The notes: generated by a model from the letters alone, not told the origin. Counted from the first letter of the stretch, positions 37,758 to 44,839 are shown. The stretch: 64,000 bases of DNA from an uncultured Gammaproteobacteria bacterium (GCA_958295485.1 OY282354.1:1240001-1304000); one strand, 5' to 3'. A program made the numbers and translations.

Positions 37758-39443
37758 ATGAATTTCAACACCACTAATAACACGTTCCGCCAGTTGATGG
37801 GCAATGCGCTGAGTTATCGCGTGCCGCTGTTTCAGCGTGACTATTCCTGGGGCGCTGATGAATGGGACGACTTGTGGCAGGATATCACAGGGCTGTTTGG
37901 TGAGGATCCGGAACCCGCTCATTACATGGGCTACCTTGTGCTGCGATCGGAGGACAACAAGGCGTTTGATATTATCGACGGACAGCAGCGCATGACAACC
38001 CTGAGTTTGTTGATGCTGGCGGCGGTATCGAATTTGAAGCGCCTGGCGGTACCGGATGATGCGAATGACCCGCAATATCGGCGCGCTCAACAGTTGCGTA
38101 ATAACTACATCGGTTACCTGGATCCGGTAAGCCTGGTGCCGCGGTCCAAACTCACGTTGAACCGCCACAATGATCGTTTTTACCAGAACTACCTCGTGCC
38201 CCTGGAGCAGTTGCCACGGCGTGGTTTGAATGCATCTGAACATTTACTGCGCCAAGCGTTTATCTGGTTCGAGGAGCGCCTTAGGGAGCACTCAGAGGAT
38301 AACGGCGAAGAAGTGGCGCGCTTTGTCGATGGCGCGGTGGACAAGCTGTTTTTTACCGTTATCACGGTGACGGATGAGTTGAATGCGTTTAAGGTCTTCG
38401 AGACGCTCAACGCTCGTGGCGTACGCCTGTCCGCCACCGATTTGTTGAAGAATTACCTGTTTTCTGTAGTTTCAGGTGGCGATGTGCATGAATCGGAAAT
38501 CAAGGCGTTGGAAGATCGCTGGGAAGGCATCGTTGAGTTGTTGGGCAGCGAGAGTTTTCCCGAGTTTTTGCGCGTCTCCTGGAATAGTCGCAACAAGTTG
38601 GCGCGTAAAGCGGACTTGTTCAAGACCATACGCAATGCGATCAGAGACAAGGCCGGGGCGTTTGAATTGATCCGCGACCTGGACCGACATGCGCGGGTGT
38701 ACGCAGCGTTGCGTAGCCCGGAGGAGGGCTTCTGGACGGATCAGGAGCGAGACAGTCTGACCCAGTTGCAGATGTTCAATGTGCGCCAACCGCTCTCGGT
38801 ATTGCTGGCGGCATATGAGCGACTTGCGGAAAACGACAGGGCCGGGTTCGGACGCTTTCTGCGGGCTATCGCCGTGGTGTCTTTTCGCTACAACGTGATC
38901 TGCGGTCGTAAAAGCAATGAGCAGGAGTTGATGTATAACCATATCGCCCGGGAAATATCGGCAGGTCGTATCGGCGTAGTCGCTGCAATTGAAGCCCTGC
39001 GCCCGGTTTATCCCCAGGATACGGAATTCAGCGCAGCCTTCGCGGACAAGGCGTTGCGTAGCCGTAACAAAAAGGTAGCGCGCTTTATTCTGTTCCAGTT
39101 AGAAAAGCAGTTGTCTGGAAACAGCTTTGACTTCGAGAGCGCAAAATACGGCATCGAGCATGTGTTGCCGGAGAATCCCGGCGATGACTGGGACGAGTTC
39201 GATGACCGGCAGCGCGAAGCGTTCACCTACCGCCTGGGCAACCTGACGCTCCTGAAAACATCCGATAATCGCGACTTGGGCAATGCGGGATTCTTGGAAA
39301 AGCGCCCTGTTTACCAAGCAAGTGAATTCGCGATAACCAGCAAGCTGGCGCAAGACTTTGATGCCTGGACGGTAGACAAGATTCGCTTGCACCAGCGCTG
39401 GATGGCAAAGCAGGCCACGGGCATCTGGCGCATCAGTTTCTGA
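37758..39443 (+). CDS. GmrSD-like DUF262/DUF1524 restriction protein
   Basis: A 561-aa protein. The N-terminal DUF262 ParB-like nucleotide-binding domain carries QRDYSW (26-31) and DGQQRMT (74-80). The C-terminal DUF1524 HNH-type nuclease domain carries EHVLPEN (about 467-473) and GNLTLL (about 494-499). This single-chain arrangement matches GmrSD-type IV restriction enzymes, which cut phage DNA with modified cytosines, and BrxU-like relatives. The start lacks a clear ribosome site. No methyltransferase is adjacent, as expected for type IV. The gene is bracketed by direct repeat R. Confidence 0.88.
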   Translation: MNFNTTNNTFRQLMGNALSYRVPLFQRDYSWGADEWDDLWQDITGLFGEDPEPAHYMGYLVLRSEDNKAFDIIDGQQRMTTLSLLMLAAVSNLKRLAVPDDANDPQYRRAQQLRNNYIGYLDPVSLVPRSKLTLNRHNDRFYQNYLVPLEQLPRRGLNASEHLLRQAFIWFEERLREHSEDNGEEVARFVDGAVDKLFFTVITVTDELNAFKVFETLNARGVRLSATDLLKNYLFSVVSGGDVHESEIKALEDRWEGIVELLGSESFPEFLRVSWNSRNKLARKADLFKTIRNAIRDKAGAFELIRDLDRHARVYAALRSPEEGFWTDQERDSLTQLQMFNVRQPLSVLLAAYERLAENDRAGFGRFLRAIAVVSFRYNVICGRKSNEQELMYNHIAREISAGRIGVVAAIEALRPVYPQDTEFSAAFADKALRSRNKKVARFILFQLEKQLSGNSFDFESAKYGIEHVLPENPGDDWDEFDDRQREAFTYRLGNLTLLKTSDNRDLGNAGFLEKRPVYQASEFAITSKLAQDFDAWTVDKIRLHQRWMAKQATGIWRISF

Positions 39444-39580
39444 GATTTTGGGCAGGGTTCCCCTCTGGTATGCGCAGGGGTTTGCGTCTTCGAAATAGCG
39501 CCGGGTAAAAGTGAAAAAGCGCAAGGTAAGAAGGGAAACCTGCCCGGCTTGTCTTGTTTGGATTCAATGACATTCGCACC

Positions 39581-39668
39581 TTTTTCTTACATGTCCCGTG
39601 CCAAACGAAATCCCGGGTTGGAGTTTCAGTATCAATGGGTGTTCCAGTAACGGTTGGCGGAACGCAAG
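39581..39668 (-). pseudogene. Relic of an FGE-fold gene 3' end
   Basis: Reading down the minus strand from 39668 gives YLRSANRYWNTH, two TGA codons, then NPGFRLARDM and TAA. LRSANR and GFRLARDM are the conserved words that frame the variable segment in FGE-type lectin proteins, as in the two intact genes at 41.7-43.8 kb (LRAANR and GFRVARTL). The upstream body is missing; repeat R lies there instead. Confidence 0.6.
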
Positions 39669-39674
39669 TACGCC

Positions 39675-39784
39675 CTTGATCGCTTATGATCGAATATCTC
39701 CCCCTTCGAACCCCCCTTTCTTTTTCGAGCAGGTGTCGAGGGCTCTTTCACCGTTGTGTCCAGGTAGCGAGGTTTGACGGGGCG
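39675..39784. repeat. Direct repeat R, copy 2
   Basis: The second copy of the 110-bp repeat, directly before the ATPase start codon. See copy 1 (37292-37402). Confidence 0.85.
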
Positions 39785-41050
39785 ATGCGGTCGGGCTACA
39801 TTGCCGGCATGTTTGATGACGACTACGACGACAATCCATTTGAACCCGGCGCCGGGTTGCCCCCGCCGTACTTGGCTGGTCGCGAGGAAGAACAAGCCGT
39901 CCTGCGGCGGGGCTTGGGGCGTTTGCTGCACGGGCGCGCGCCGTCCCACGACTACGCGCTCATCGGGCCGCGCGGCAACGGCAAGAGCGCGCTGCTGGCC
40001 TGGTTCAAGGAGCACATCCTGCACGACCCCGGGGTGGCCGGCAGGGTGGACGTGGTCAGTCTGAGCGCGGACGAATTGGGCACGAAAAGAGACCTCTATG
40101 CAGCCCTGTTGCCGCACTCCGAGTGGGAAGACATGCATATCGAGTCCCGCGTCGGCGGCGGGGTCTCGGCGGGGGCGCTGGGGTTCGGCGCTAAGGGGCA
40201 GGTCGATGAGACGGCAGTCAAAGGGCACCTGCCACTGACCGATTATTGGTTGAGAGAAAAACTCATCAATCGCTGCAAGGATGACAAACCGCTGGTGGCG
40301 CTGCTGGACGAGGCGCACATGTTGGAGAAGAACGTGGGACGAGTGTTGCTGAACGCGAGTCAGAAGGCGCGTTCGGCAGCGCCATTCATGTTGGTGGTCG
40401 CCGGTACGCCGGGGCTGAAAGCTCACTTTAACGGACTCGATGCGATGTTTTGGAACCGGTTGGATGAAGGGGAGATGGGTTTCGGGTTGTTGACCGAGAG
40501 CGCCGCCATGGACGCGTTGGTCGAGCCCTTGAAGAAGCAAGATATCACGGTCGACACAAACGCCTTGTCCGCGTGCCTTGCCGAGACCGAGTGCTACCCG
40601 TATTTCCTGCAGGCGCTGGGCCGCCAACTCTGGCGGCAACATACCCGAACGGACACGCCGACATTAACCCTGGCAGGCATTGAGCGGGCACTGCCCGAAT
40701 TCCGCCGGGTCAAAGAAAATTATTACGCCGGGCGGGTGCAGGAATTAGTCGAACAGACATTGATCCCGGCCGCGGCCGCGACGGCGCAACTGTTTGCTGA
40801 CCGGGCGGAGGCTACCGGGCCGGAGATCGATGCGGTCCTGAGGTCGGTATTGCCCGCCGTGGAGGTGCCCGTAGCGCGGCACGCGTTGCGACAGTTCGGC
40901 TATGTGTGGCAGCCGCCGGACCGGGGTGTGCACCCGCCCTGGGTGCCCGGGATCCCCAGCCTGATGACCTGCGTGTTGACTGCCCCCGAAGCAAAAGCGG
41001 CGGCCGCGCCACCGCCTGAAATCCGCGCCCCGGCCGGCCCATTCCCCTGA
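39785..41050 (+). CDS. Orc1-like AAA ATPase
   Basis: A 421-aa protein with Walker A GPRGNGKS (about 61-68), Walker B LVALLDEAH (about 170-178), a sensor-like LVVAGTPG, and a C-terminal winged-helix-like region ending in a Pro/Ala-rich tail. The YLAGREEE start of the ATPase core resembles Orc1/Cdc6-type and STAND-like ATP-binding proteins. ATG 39785 follows gggg; ATG 39809 (MFDDDY) is an alternative. Upstream in-frame codons lie inside repeat R and are unlikely to be used. Third-position G+C is very high compared with nearby core genes, suggesting transfer. Partner and function unknown. Confidence 0.78.
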   Translation: MRSGYIAGMFDDDYDDNPFEPGAGLPPPYLAGREEEQAVLRRGLGRLLHGRAPSHDYALIGPRGNGKSALLAWFKEHILHDPGVAGRVDVVSLSADELGTKRDLYAALLPHSEWEDMHIESRVGGGVSAGALGFGAKGQVDETAVKGHLPLTDYWLREKLINRCKDDKPLVALLDEAHMLEKNVGRVLLNASQKARSAAPFMLVVAGTPGLKAHFNGLDAMFWNRLDEGEMGFGLLTESAAMDALVEPLKKQDITVDTNALSACLAETECYPYFLQALGRQLWRQHTRTDTPTLTLAGIERALPEFRRVKENYYAGRVQELVEQTLIPAAAATAQLFADRAEATGPEIDAVLRSVLPAVEVPVARHALRQFGYVWQPPDRGVHPPWVPGIPSLMTCVLTAPEAKAAAAPPPEIRAPAGPFP

Positions 41051-41239
41051 GCCATACGCCTGCCCTGCAGGGAAACAGCACTGGTTCCTTGAGGTAAGCC
41101 AAGAAACGTTTGGTACGGCGACTGGTAGCTCTAAAGAGCATCGCCAAGAGGAATCGACACTTGGGTTTATCTCGAGATCTTGGGGCAGATATTATGGCGC
41201 ATAATGATATTTGTTTCCTGGTCTTGTTATACTGCCCGC

Positions 41240-41446
41240 ATGGGCGCTATTGATTTATACCGAGTACTGAGGCTGGTCCCAAATGTTACGGATGAACAGG
41301 CCAGGCAAGCTGCTGCCGGCGCGGAGCAGACGGAGCGCTTATACAAGATCAAACAGGACATCGCCGAGCTGAAAATATCAGCCAGGACCGGGGTGGCTTT
41401 GCTGTTGGCGGTCCTGGCTATCGAACTGGCGCCACTGTTGCAATGA
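41240..41446 (+). CDS. Small protein with charged helix and C-terminal membrane segment
   Basis: A 68-aa protein (MGAIDLYRVL...). Residues 17-45 are charged and helical, and residues 48-66 form one transmembrane helix (VALLLAVLAIELAPLL). It resembles short DUF1640-like coiled-coil anchors. ATG 41240 is chosen as the residues before it are not conserved-looking; the ribosome site is poor. Real but weakly supported. Confidence 0.5.
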   Translation: MGAIDLYRVLRLVPNVTDEQARQAAAGAEQTERLYKIKQDIAELKISARTGVALLLAVLAIELAPLLQ

Positions 41447-41514
41447 GCACGACCAAGCCGCTCATCATGCTCCTGACCTGTGGTGAGGTGGCTGCCCAAT
41501 CCGACACGGGCAGA

Positions 41515-41680
41515 ACCTCTTTACGTTTTTTGGGGTTCCAAGGGGCAAGCCCCCTTGGCCGTGCGAAAAATCGTGATAATCCCGATGCTTGGCCTTATCG
41601 TGACGTCAAGGTGGACCTGCTGACCTGCGAAGCGTAACGGGTTCAATAAGTTAATGAGGTATTGGTTTATCCGTAAATTC
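41515..41680 (+). repeat. Duplicated intergenic unit, copy A
   Basis: About 165 bp matching copy B (42701-42861) base for base over long stretches: acctctttacg, gatgcttggccttatcgtga, cctgctgacctgcgaagcg, attggtttatcc. Each copy precedes an FGE-type lipoprotein gene. A short frame (NPDAWPYRDVKV...LLTCEA) is kept in both copies. Confidence 0.85.
41538..41558. other. GC-rich hairpin in copy A
   Basis: CCAAGGGG, loop CAAGC, CCCCTTGG: an 8-bp perfect stem. Equivalent hairpins lie after FGE gene 1 (decayed, 42717-42736) and gene 2 (43824-43841). Confidence 0.7.
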
Positions 41681-41695
41681 ATGGGGGATAACAAG

Positions 41696-42694
41696 ATGTT
41701 CCGAGAAGGTATATCAGACATTGCCATCATGCAGTTGTTTCACTTCCGACGCTCGATGTCAGTTGTCATGCTGGCAGGGGTGATGATATTGGCGCAGGCA
41801 GGTTGTGGCGTGAGTTATGTTGCGAAAAATCAGTTAACGCCGGGACAGTCGTTCAGGGATGAGTTGGCTTCGGGTGGTCAAGGCCCGGAGATGGTGGTAA
41901 TTCCGGCCGGCCGGTTTCGCATGGGTTGCGTGTCCGGGAGAGATTGCGGGGATGATGAGACGCCGGTGCATGAAGTGAGCATCGCGGAGCCGTTTGCCAT
42001 ATCTAAATACGAGGTGACGCGTAGCGAATTTGGGCGTTTTGTGGCGCAGGCCGGTTACCGCACGACGGCGGAGCGTGGCAGGGGCTGTTACGTGTGGGAG
42101 GGTAGTGAAGGGATAGAGAAATCGTCTGCGAGGTGGAATAATCTGGGGTTTGATCAGTCGGATACGCATCCTGTCGTGTGCGTGAGTTGGGATGATGCAG
42201 TAGCGTACGTGGAATGGTTATCGTCCGGGACGGGCGTGAGTTACCGATTGCCGAGCGAGGCGGAATGGGAATATGCGGCGCGGTCGGGCAGCACGACAAA
42301 GTATCACTTCGGGGACGACGAATCCCAACTTTGCCGGTATGCGAATCATGCGGACAGGAGTACTGACCTTCCTTGGCGTAATGAGTCGTGTTCGGATGGC
42401 GTTGGCGAGCGTACTGCCGAGGTTGGGAGCTATCAGCCGAACAGTTTTGGTCTGCACGACATGCACGGCAACGTGTGGGAGTGGGTACAGGACTGCTGGA
42501 ACGACAGTTATGTAGGCGCGCCAAGTGATGGGAGCGCCTGGATAAGCGGGGACTGCGGCAGCCGCATTTTGCGCGGCGGTTCCTGGTTCAGTGTCGTTCC
42601 GTGGGTTCTCCGCGCTGCGGACCGCGACAGGACCGCCACCGGGTACCGTAGCGGCAGCCTCGGATTCCGTGTGACCCGGACGCTCACCCCATAA
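41696..42694 (+). CDS. FGE/SUMF1-fold lipoprotein 1 with putative variable C-terminus
   Basis: A 332-aa protein. Signal peptide with lipobox LAQAGC (cysteine about 37) predicts a lipid-anchored envelope protein. The rest is a formylglycine-generating-enzyme/C-type-lectin fold: PEMVVIPAGRFRMGC, EVTRSEFGRFV, YRLPSEAEWEYAAR, GLHDMHGNVWEWVQDCW and the C-terminal GGSW...LGFRV. The segment between GGSW and GFR (42584-42670) differs from its neighbour at nearly every surface-loop position. Such folds serve as DGR targets, for example the surface lipoprotein LdtA of Legionella. ATG 41696 follows ggggga. True FGE catalytic activity is not implied. Confidence 0.85.
   Translation: MFREGISDIAIMQLFHFRRSMSVVMLAGVMILAQAGCGVSYVAKNQLTPGQSFRDELASGGQGPEMVVIPAGRFRMGCVSGRDCGDDETPVHEVSIAEPFAISKYEVTRSEFGRFVAQAGYRTTAERGRGCYVWEGSEGIEKSSARWNNLGFDQSDTHPVVCVSWDDAVAYVEWLSSGTGVSYRLPSEAEWEYAARSGSTTKYHFGDDESQLCRYANHADRSTDLPWRNESCSDGVGERTAEVGSYQPNSFGLHDMHGNVWEWVQDCWNDSYVGAPSDGSAWISGDCGSRILRGGSWFSVVPWVLRAADRDRTATGYRSGSLGFRVTRTLTP
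42584..42670 (+). other. Putative DGR-type variable region in lipoprotein 1
   Basis: From the Trp codon of GGSW to GFR. Variable codons here are nearly all NNC or NNT (TTC, AGT, GTC, GAC, GAC, ACC, GCC, ACC, TAC, AGC, GGC, AGC, CTC), as expected from adenine-directed mutagenesis of AAC/AAT template codons. Confidence 0.5.
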
Positions 42695-42700
42695 AGCGTT

Positions 42701-42861
42701 ACCTCTTTACGTCTTTGGGGGGATCTAAGGCCTCCCTTGACTGTGCGAACAATTGTGATTATCCCGACGCTTGGCCTTATCGTGACGTCGAGGTGGGTCT
42801 GCTGACCTGCGAAGCGCAACAGGTTCAATAAATTAATGAGATATTGGTTTATCCATAAATT
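42701..42861 (+). repeat. Duplicated intergenic unit, copy B
   Basis: Counterpart of copy A (41515-41680), between the two lipoprotein genes. Contains a weaker GC hairpin (gggggg...cctccc). It shows that gene plus leader was duplicated as a unit. Confidence 0.85.
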
Positions 42862-42878
42862 GGTCTGAAGGAATCAAG

Positions 42879-43811
42879 GTGACTCGAAAGCATATATCAG
42901 GCACTGCCATCATGCGGTTTTTCCATTGCTGGCGCGCAATGCCCATAGCCGTTCTGGCGAGGGTGATGGTATTGGTATTGGCGCAGGCAGGTTGTGGCGT
43001 GAGTTATGTTGCGAAGGATCAGTTAACGCCGGGACAGTCGTTCAGGGATGAGTTGGCTTCGGGTGGTCAGGGGCCGGAGATGGTGGTAATTCCGGCCGGC
43101 CGGTTTCTCATGGGCTGCGTGTCCGAGAGAGATTGTGATGATGACGAGACACTGGTGCATGAAGTGAGGATAGCCCAGCCGTTTGCCATGTCGAAATACG
43201 AAGTGACGTTCGCCCAGTGGGATGCCTGCGTAGCTGACGGGGGCTGTGGCGGTTACAAGCCGGATGACTGGGGCTGGGGCCGGGATAACCGCCCGGTGAT
43301 AGATGTATCGTGGAACGAGGCTCAAGCATTCATTGACTGGTTGAATGCCAAGTCCGCAGGTGGTTACCGTCTGCCGAGCGAGGCCGAGTGGGAGTATGCG
43401 GCGCGGGCTGGGACAACGACGCAGTATCACTTTGGCAATGATGAATCCCAACTTTGCCGGTATGCGAATCATGCGGACGGGAGCACTAGCCTTCCCTGGC
43501 GCAATGAATCGTGTTCGGATGGCGTACACCATGTTGCCGAGGTTGGGAGTTACCGGCCAAACAGTTTTGGTCTGCATGACATGCACGGCAACGTGTGGGA
43601 GTGGGTGGCGGACTGCTGGAACGAGGGTTATGCGGGCGCCCCCAGCGATGGGAGCGCCTGGACAAGTGGGGATTGCGACACTCGCGTTTTGCGTAGCGGT
43701 TCCTGGAACTACGAACCGAGGATGCTCCGCGCCGCGAACCGTAGTGGGGACTCCGTTGGCCACCGCTTCTACATCAACGGGTTTCGCGTGGCGCGGACGC
43801 TCACCCCCTGA
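42879..43811 (+). CDS. FGE/SUMF1-fold lipoprotein 2 with putative variable C-terminus
   Basis: A 310-aa paralogue of the preceding gene: lipobox LAQAGC (cysteine about 39), near-identical GVSYVAK to MVVIPAGRF segment, YRLPSEAEWEYAARAG, GLHDMHGNVWEWVADCW and GFRVARTLTP. It is shorter in the middle (residues around 105-130). The start is GTG 42879 after aagga. The C-terminal loop segment (43704-43787) differs from gene 1 mainly at first and second codon positions. Probably displayed on the cell surface; ligand unknown. Confidence 0.85.
   Translation: MTRKHISGTAIMRFFHCWRAMPIAVLARVMVLVLAQAGCGVSYVAKDQLTPGQSFRDELASGGQGPEMVVIPAGRFLMGCVSERDCDDDETLVHEVRIAQPFAMSKYEVTFAQWDACVADGGCGGYKPDDWGWGRDNRPVIDVSWNEAQAFIDWLNAKSAGGYRLPSEAEWEYAARAGTTTQYHFGNDESQLCRYANHADGSTSLPWRNESCSDGVHHVAEVGSYRPNSFGLHDMHGNVWEWVADCWNEGYAGAPSDGSAWTSGDCDTRVLRSGSWNYEPRMLRAANRSGDSVGHRFYINGFRVARTLTP
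43704..43787 (+). other. Putative DGR-type variable region in lipoprotein 2
   Basis: From the Trp codon to GFR. Aligned with gene 1, 16 codon pairs change the amino acid and 11 of these keep the third base, whereas seven other pairs in the same stretch are purely silent third-base changes. Confidence 0.5.
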
Positions 43812-43823
43812 ATAGTTACCTCT

Positions 43824-43841
43824 TTCGCCGGTTCCGGCGAA
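43824..43841. other. GC-rich hairpin after lipoprotein 2
   Basis: TTCGCCGG-TT-CCGGCGAA, an almost perfect palindrome 12 bases after the stop codon. DGR target genes commonly carry a short hairpin just downstream of the variable region that directs retrohoming. Confidence 0.65.
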
Positions 43842-43942
43842 GCAGGTTCTGTTAATGCAGGTCGTAAATCGAGTTGTTCGGCAATCGTCAAACGCTCGCG
43901 AATATCGATTTGTCCTTGAGGATATGATGGAAAAATCTTCGC

Positions 43943-43971
43943 TTGCGGGTTTTTGTTTTTACTTTTATTGT
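43943..43971 (+). promoter_or_regulatory. Promoter of rnpB
   Basis: TTGCGG (43943-43948), 17 bases, TATTGT (43966-43971), seven bases before the predicted 5' end of RNase P RNA. Confidence 0.5.
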
Positions 43972-43977
43972 GGTCGT

Positions 43978-44381
43978 GGGAGTCAGCCGGGCAATCGCTG
44001 TCAGGATAAGGACTCGCGTTGATTTTCGGTGATGCGCCGATTCGCGTGAATCCTGGTTTTGACAGAGGAAAGTCCGGGCTCCATCAGGGCAGGGTGCCAG
44101 GTAACTCCTGGGCGGTGTGAACCGACGGAAAGTGCAACAGAAAGTATACCGCCCGGTCGCTTGCGAAGCAGGTGGCCGGGTAAGGGTGAAATGGTGTGGT
44201 AAGAGCGCACCGCGTGATTGGCAACAGTCATGGCACGGCAAACCCCACTCGGAGCAAGGCCAAATAGAGGGGCGATAATGTGGCCCGCATTGTCCCCGGG
44301 TAGGCTGCTGGAGGTGTATGGCGACATGCGCCCAAGATGAATGATTGTCCTTGACAGAACCCGGCTTACAGGCTGACTCCC
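43978..44381 (+). ncRNA. rnpB: RNase P RNA, type A
   Basis: The catalytic RNA of RNase P, which removes tRNA 5' leaders. Landmarks: gaggaaagtccgggctcc near 44060, agggcagggtgccaggtaac, gtgcaacagaaagtataccg, gtaagggtgaaatggtgtgg, taagagcgcaccgcg, ggagcaaggccaaatag and a terminal gacagaacccggctta. The ends pair as an 11-bp P1 helix (gggagtcagcc at 43978 with ggctgactccc at 44371), fixing the boundaries; length about 404 nt against 377 in E. coli. Confidence 0.96.
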
Positions 44382-44410
44382 CCTAAATCCCCTTATGGGG
44401 GGACTTCATT
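44378..44410. repeat. CCCCCTAAATCCCCTTATGGGGGG repeat
   Basis: Directly at the 3' end of rnpB. Read on the other strand it is a gggg-attt-aggggg palindromic repeat of a type widespread in proteobacterial intergenic regions. May help define the RNA 3' end. Confidence 0.6.
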
Positions 44411-44433
44411 ATTGTTCTCCTCCTGACCTGGTA

Positions 44434-44556
44434 GTGTCGTAAAAGCCCCGTTGCCGCCACTGGCGCTGACCCGTAGGGGCAACCCCCTGTGGTTGCCCTG
44501 ACCCCCGGCACGCGCCGGCATCAAGCAGGGCCGGCACGGGGGCCGGCCCCTGCGAG
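44434..44556. repeat. Dispersed intergenic repeat, copy 1
   Basis: Begins gtgtcgtaaaagccccg and contains gacccgtaggggcaac with ccctgtggttgccctg, then a gccggc-rich tail. The first 70 bp match the copy at 62614-62755, with about a dozen changes. Confidence 0.8.
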
Positions 44557-44748
44557 ATTCATATTTTCTGACCCCGAAGTGGGAATTTATTCTCCGACAA
44601 GACTATTCTTAAAGCCTTTTATCGATAAAGCTGTATAACTTTTTGATGTAAAAAGACTTATATATCAAAAAGTCCTGATTTTTCTTACTTTCTTCCCCTA
44701 AATGACTATAACAAAAGCAGATTTCTGTCAAAAATTTGCAAGATTCGC

Positions 44749-44778
44749 TTGACATAATAGTTTCCAAGTTCCTATAGT
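44749..44778 (+). promoter_or_regulatory. Main promoter of the dcw cluster (Pmra)
   Basis: TTGACA (44749-44754, perfect), 18 bases, TATAGT (44773-44778). The predicted start near 44785 lies directly before the MraZ operator. Confidence 0.75.
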
Positions 44779-44788
44779 TGCACAGAAG

Positions 44789-44813
44789 TGGGGAAATGTG
44801 GGTAGATGTGGTT
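44789..44813 (+). promoter_or_regulatory. MraZ operator (three TGGGN repeats)
   Basis: TGGGG, TGGGT and TGGTT spaced by exactly five bases each (44789, 44799, 44809). MraZ in E. coli binds TGGGN direct repeats with 5-base spacers to repress the cluster. Placement just after the promoter fits autorepression. Confidence 0.85.
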
Positions 44814-44839
44814 TTCTTCAATACAGGGGGAGCTTCCAA

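Larger units (their letters stand above)
39444..39784. other. Spacer with repeat R copy 2 and FGE-gene relic
   Basis: 341 bp. On the minus strand 39590-39668 reads as the end of an FGE/lectin-type gene (LRSANR, stops, then GFRLARDM and a stop); see the pseudogene entry. The rest is repeat R copy 2 and unassigned sequence. Confidence 0.6.
44382..44839. other. rnpB-mraZ spacer
   Basis: 458 bp: repeats in the left half, then A+T-rich sequence with a perfect 10-bp inverted repeat (acttttttgat type: 44638-44647 with 44664-44673), then the mraZ promoter and operator. No gene. Confidence 0.7.

Noticed and set aside
39632..40642. Long open minus-strand frame of 336 codons opposite the ATPase gene
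   Set aside because: The plus strand has clear Walker A and B motifs. The long antisense frame follows from the high third-position G+C of that gene. Only its last few codons (LRSANR) reflect a genuine relic, in spacer sequence.
41443..41637. 64-codon plus frame through duplicated unit A
   Set aside because: Part of the frame is kept in copy B, but copy B has no start or upstream match and no ribosome site is visible. Mentioned only as a preserved frame.
41696..43811. FGE-fold genes as true sulfatase-activating enzymes
   Set aside because: They carry lipoprotein signals and variable ends, and no sulfatase lies nearby. The lectin-like binding role fits better.
44609..44839. 76-codon minus-strand frame before mraZ
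   Set aside because: It runs through the mraZ promoter and operator in A+T-rich DNA, with no family features.
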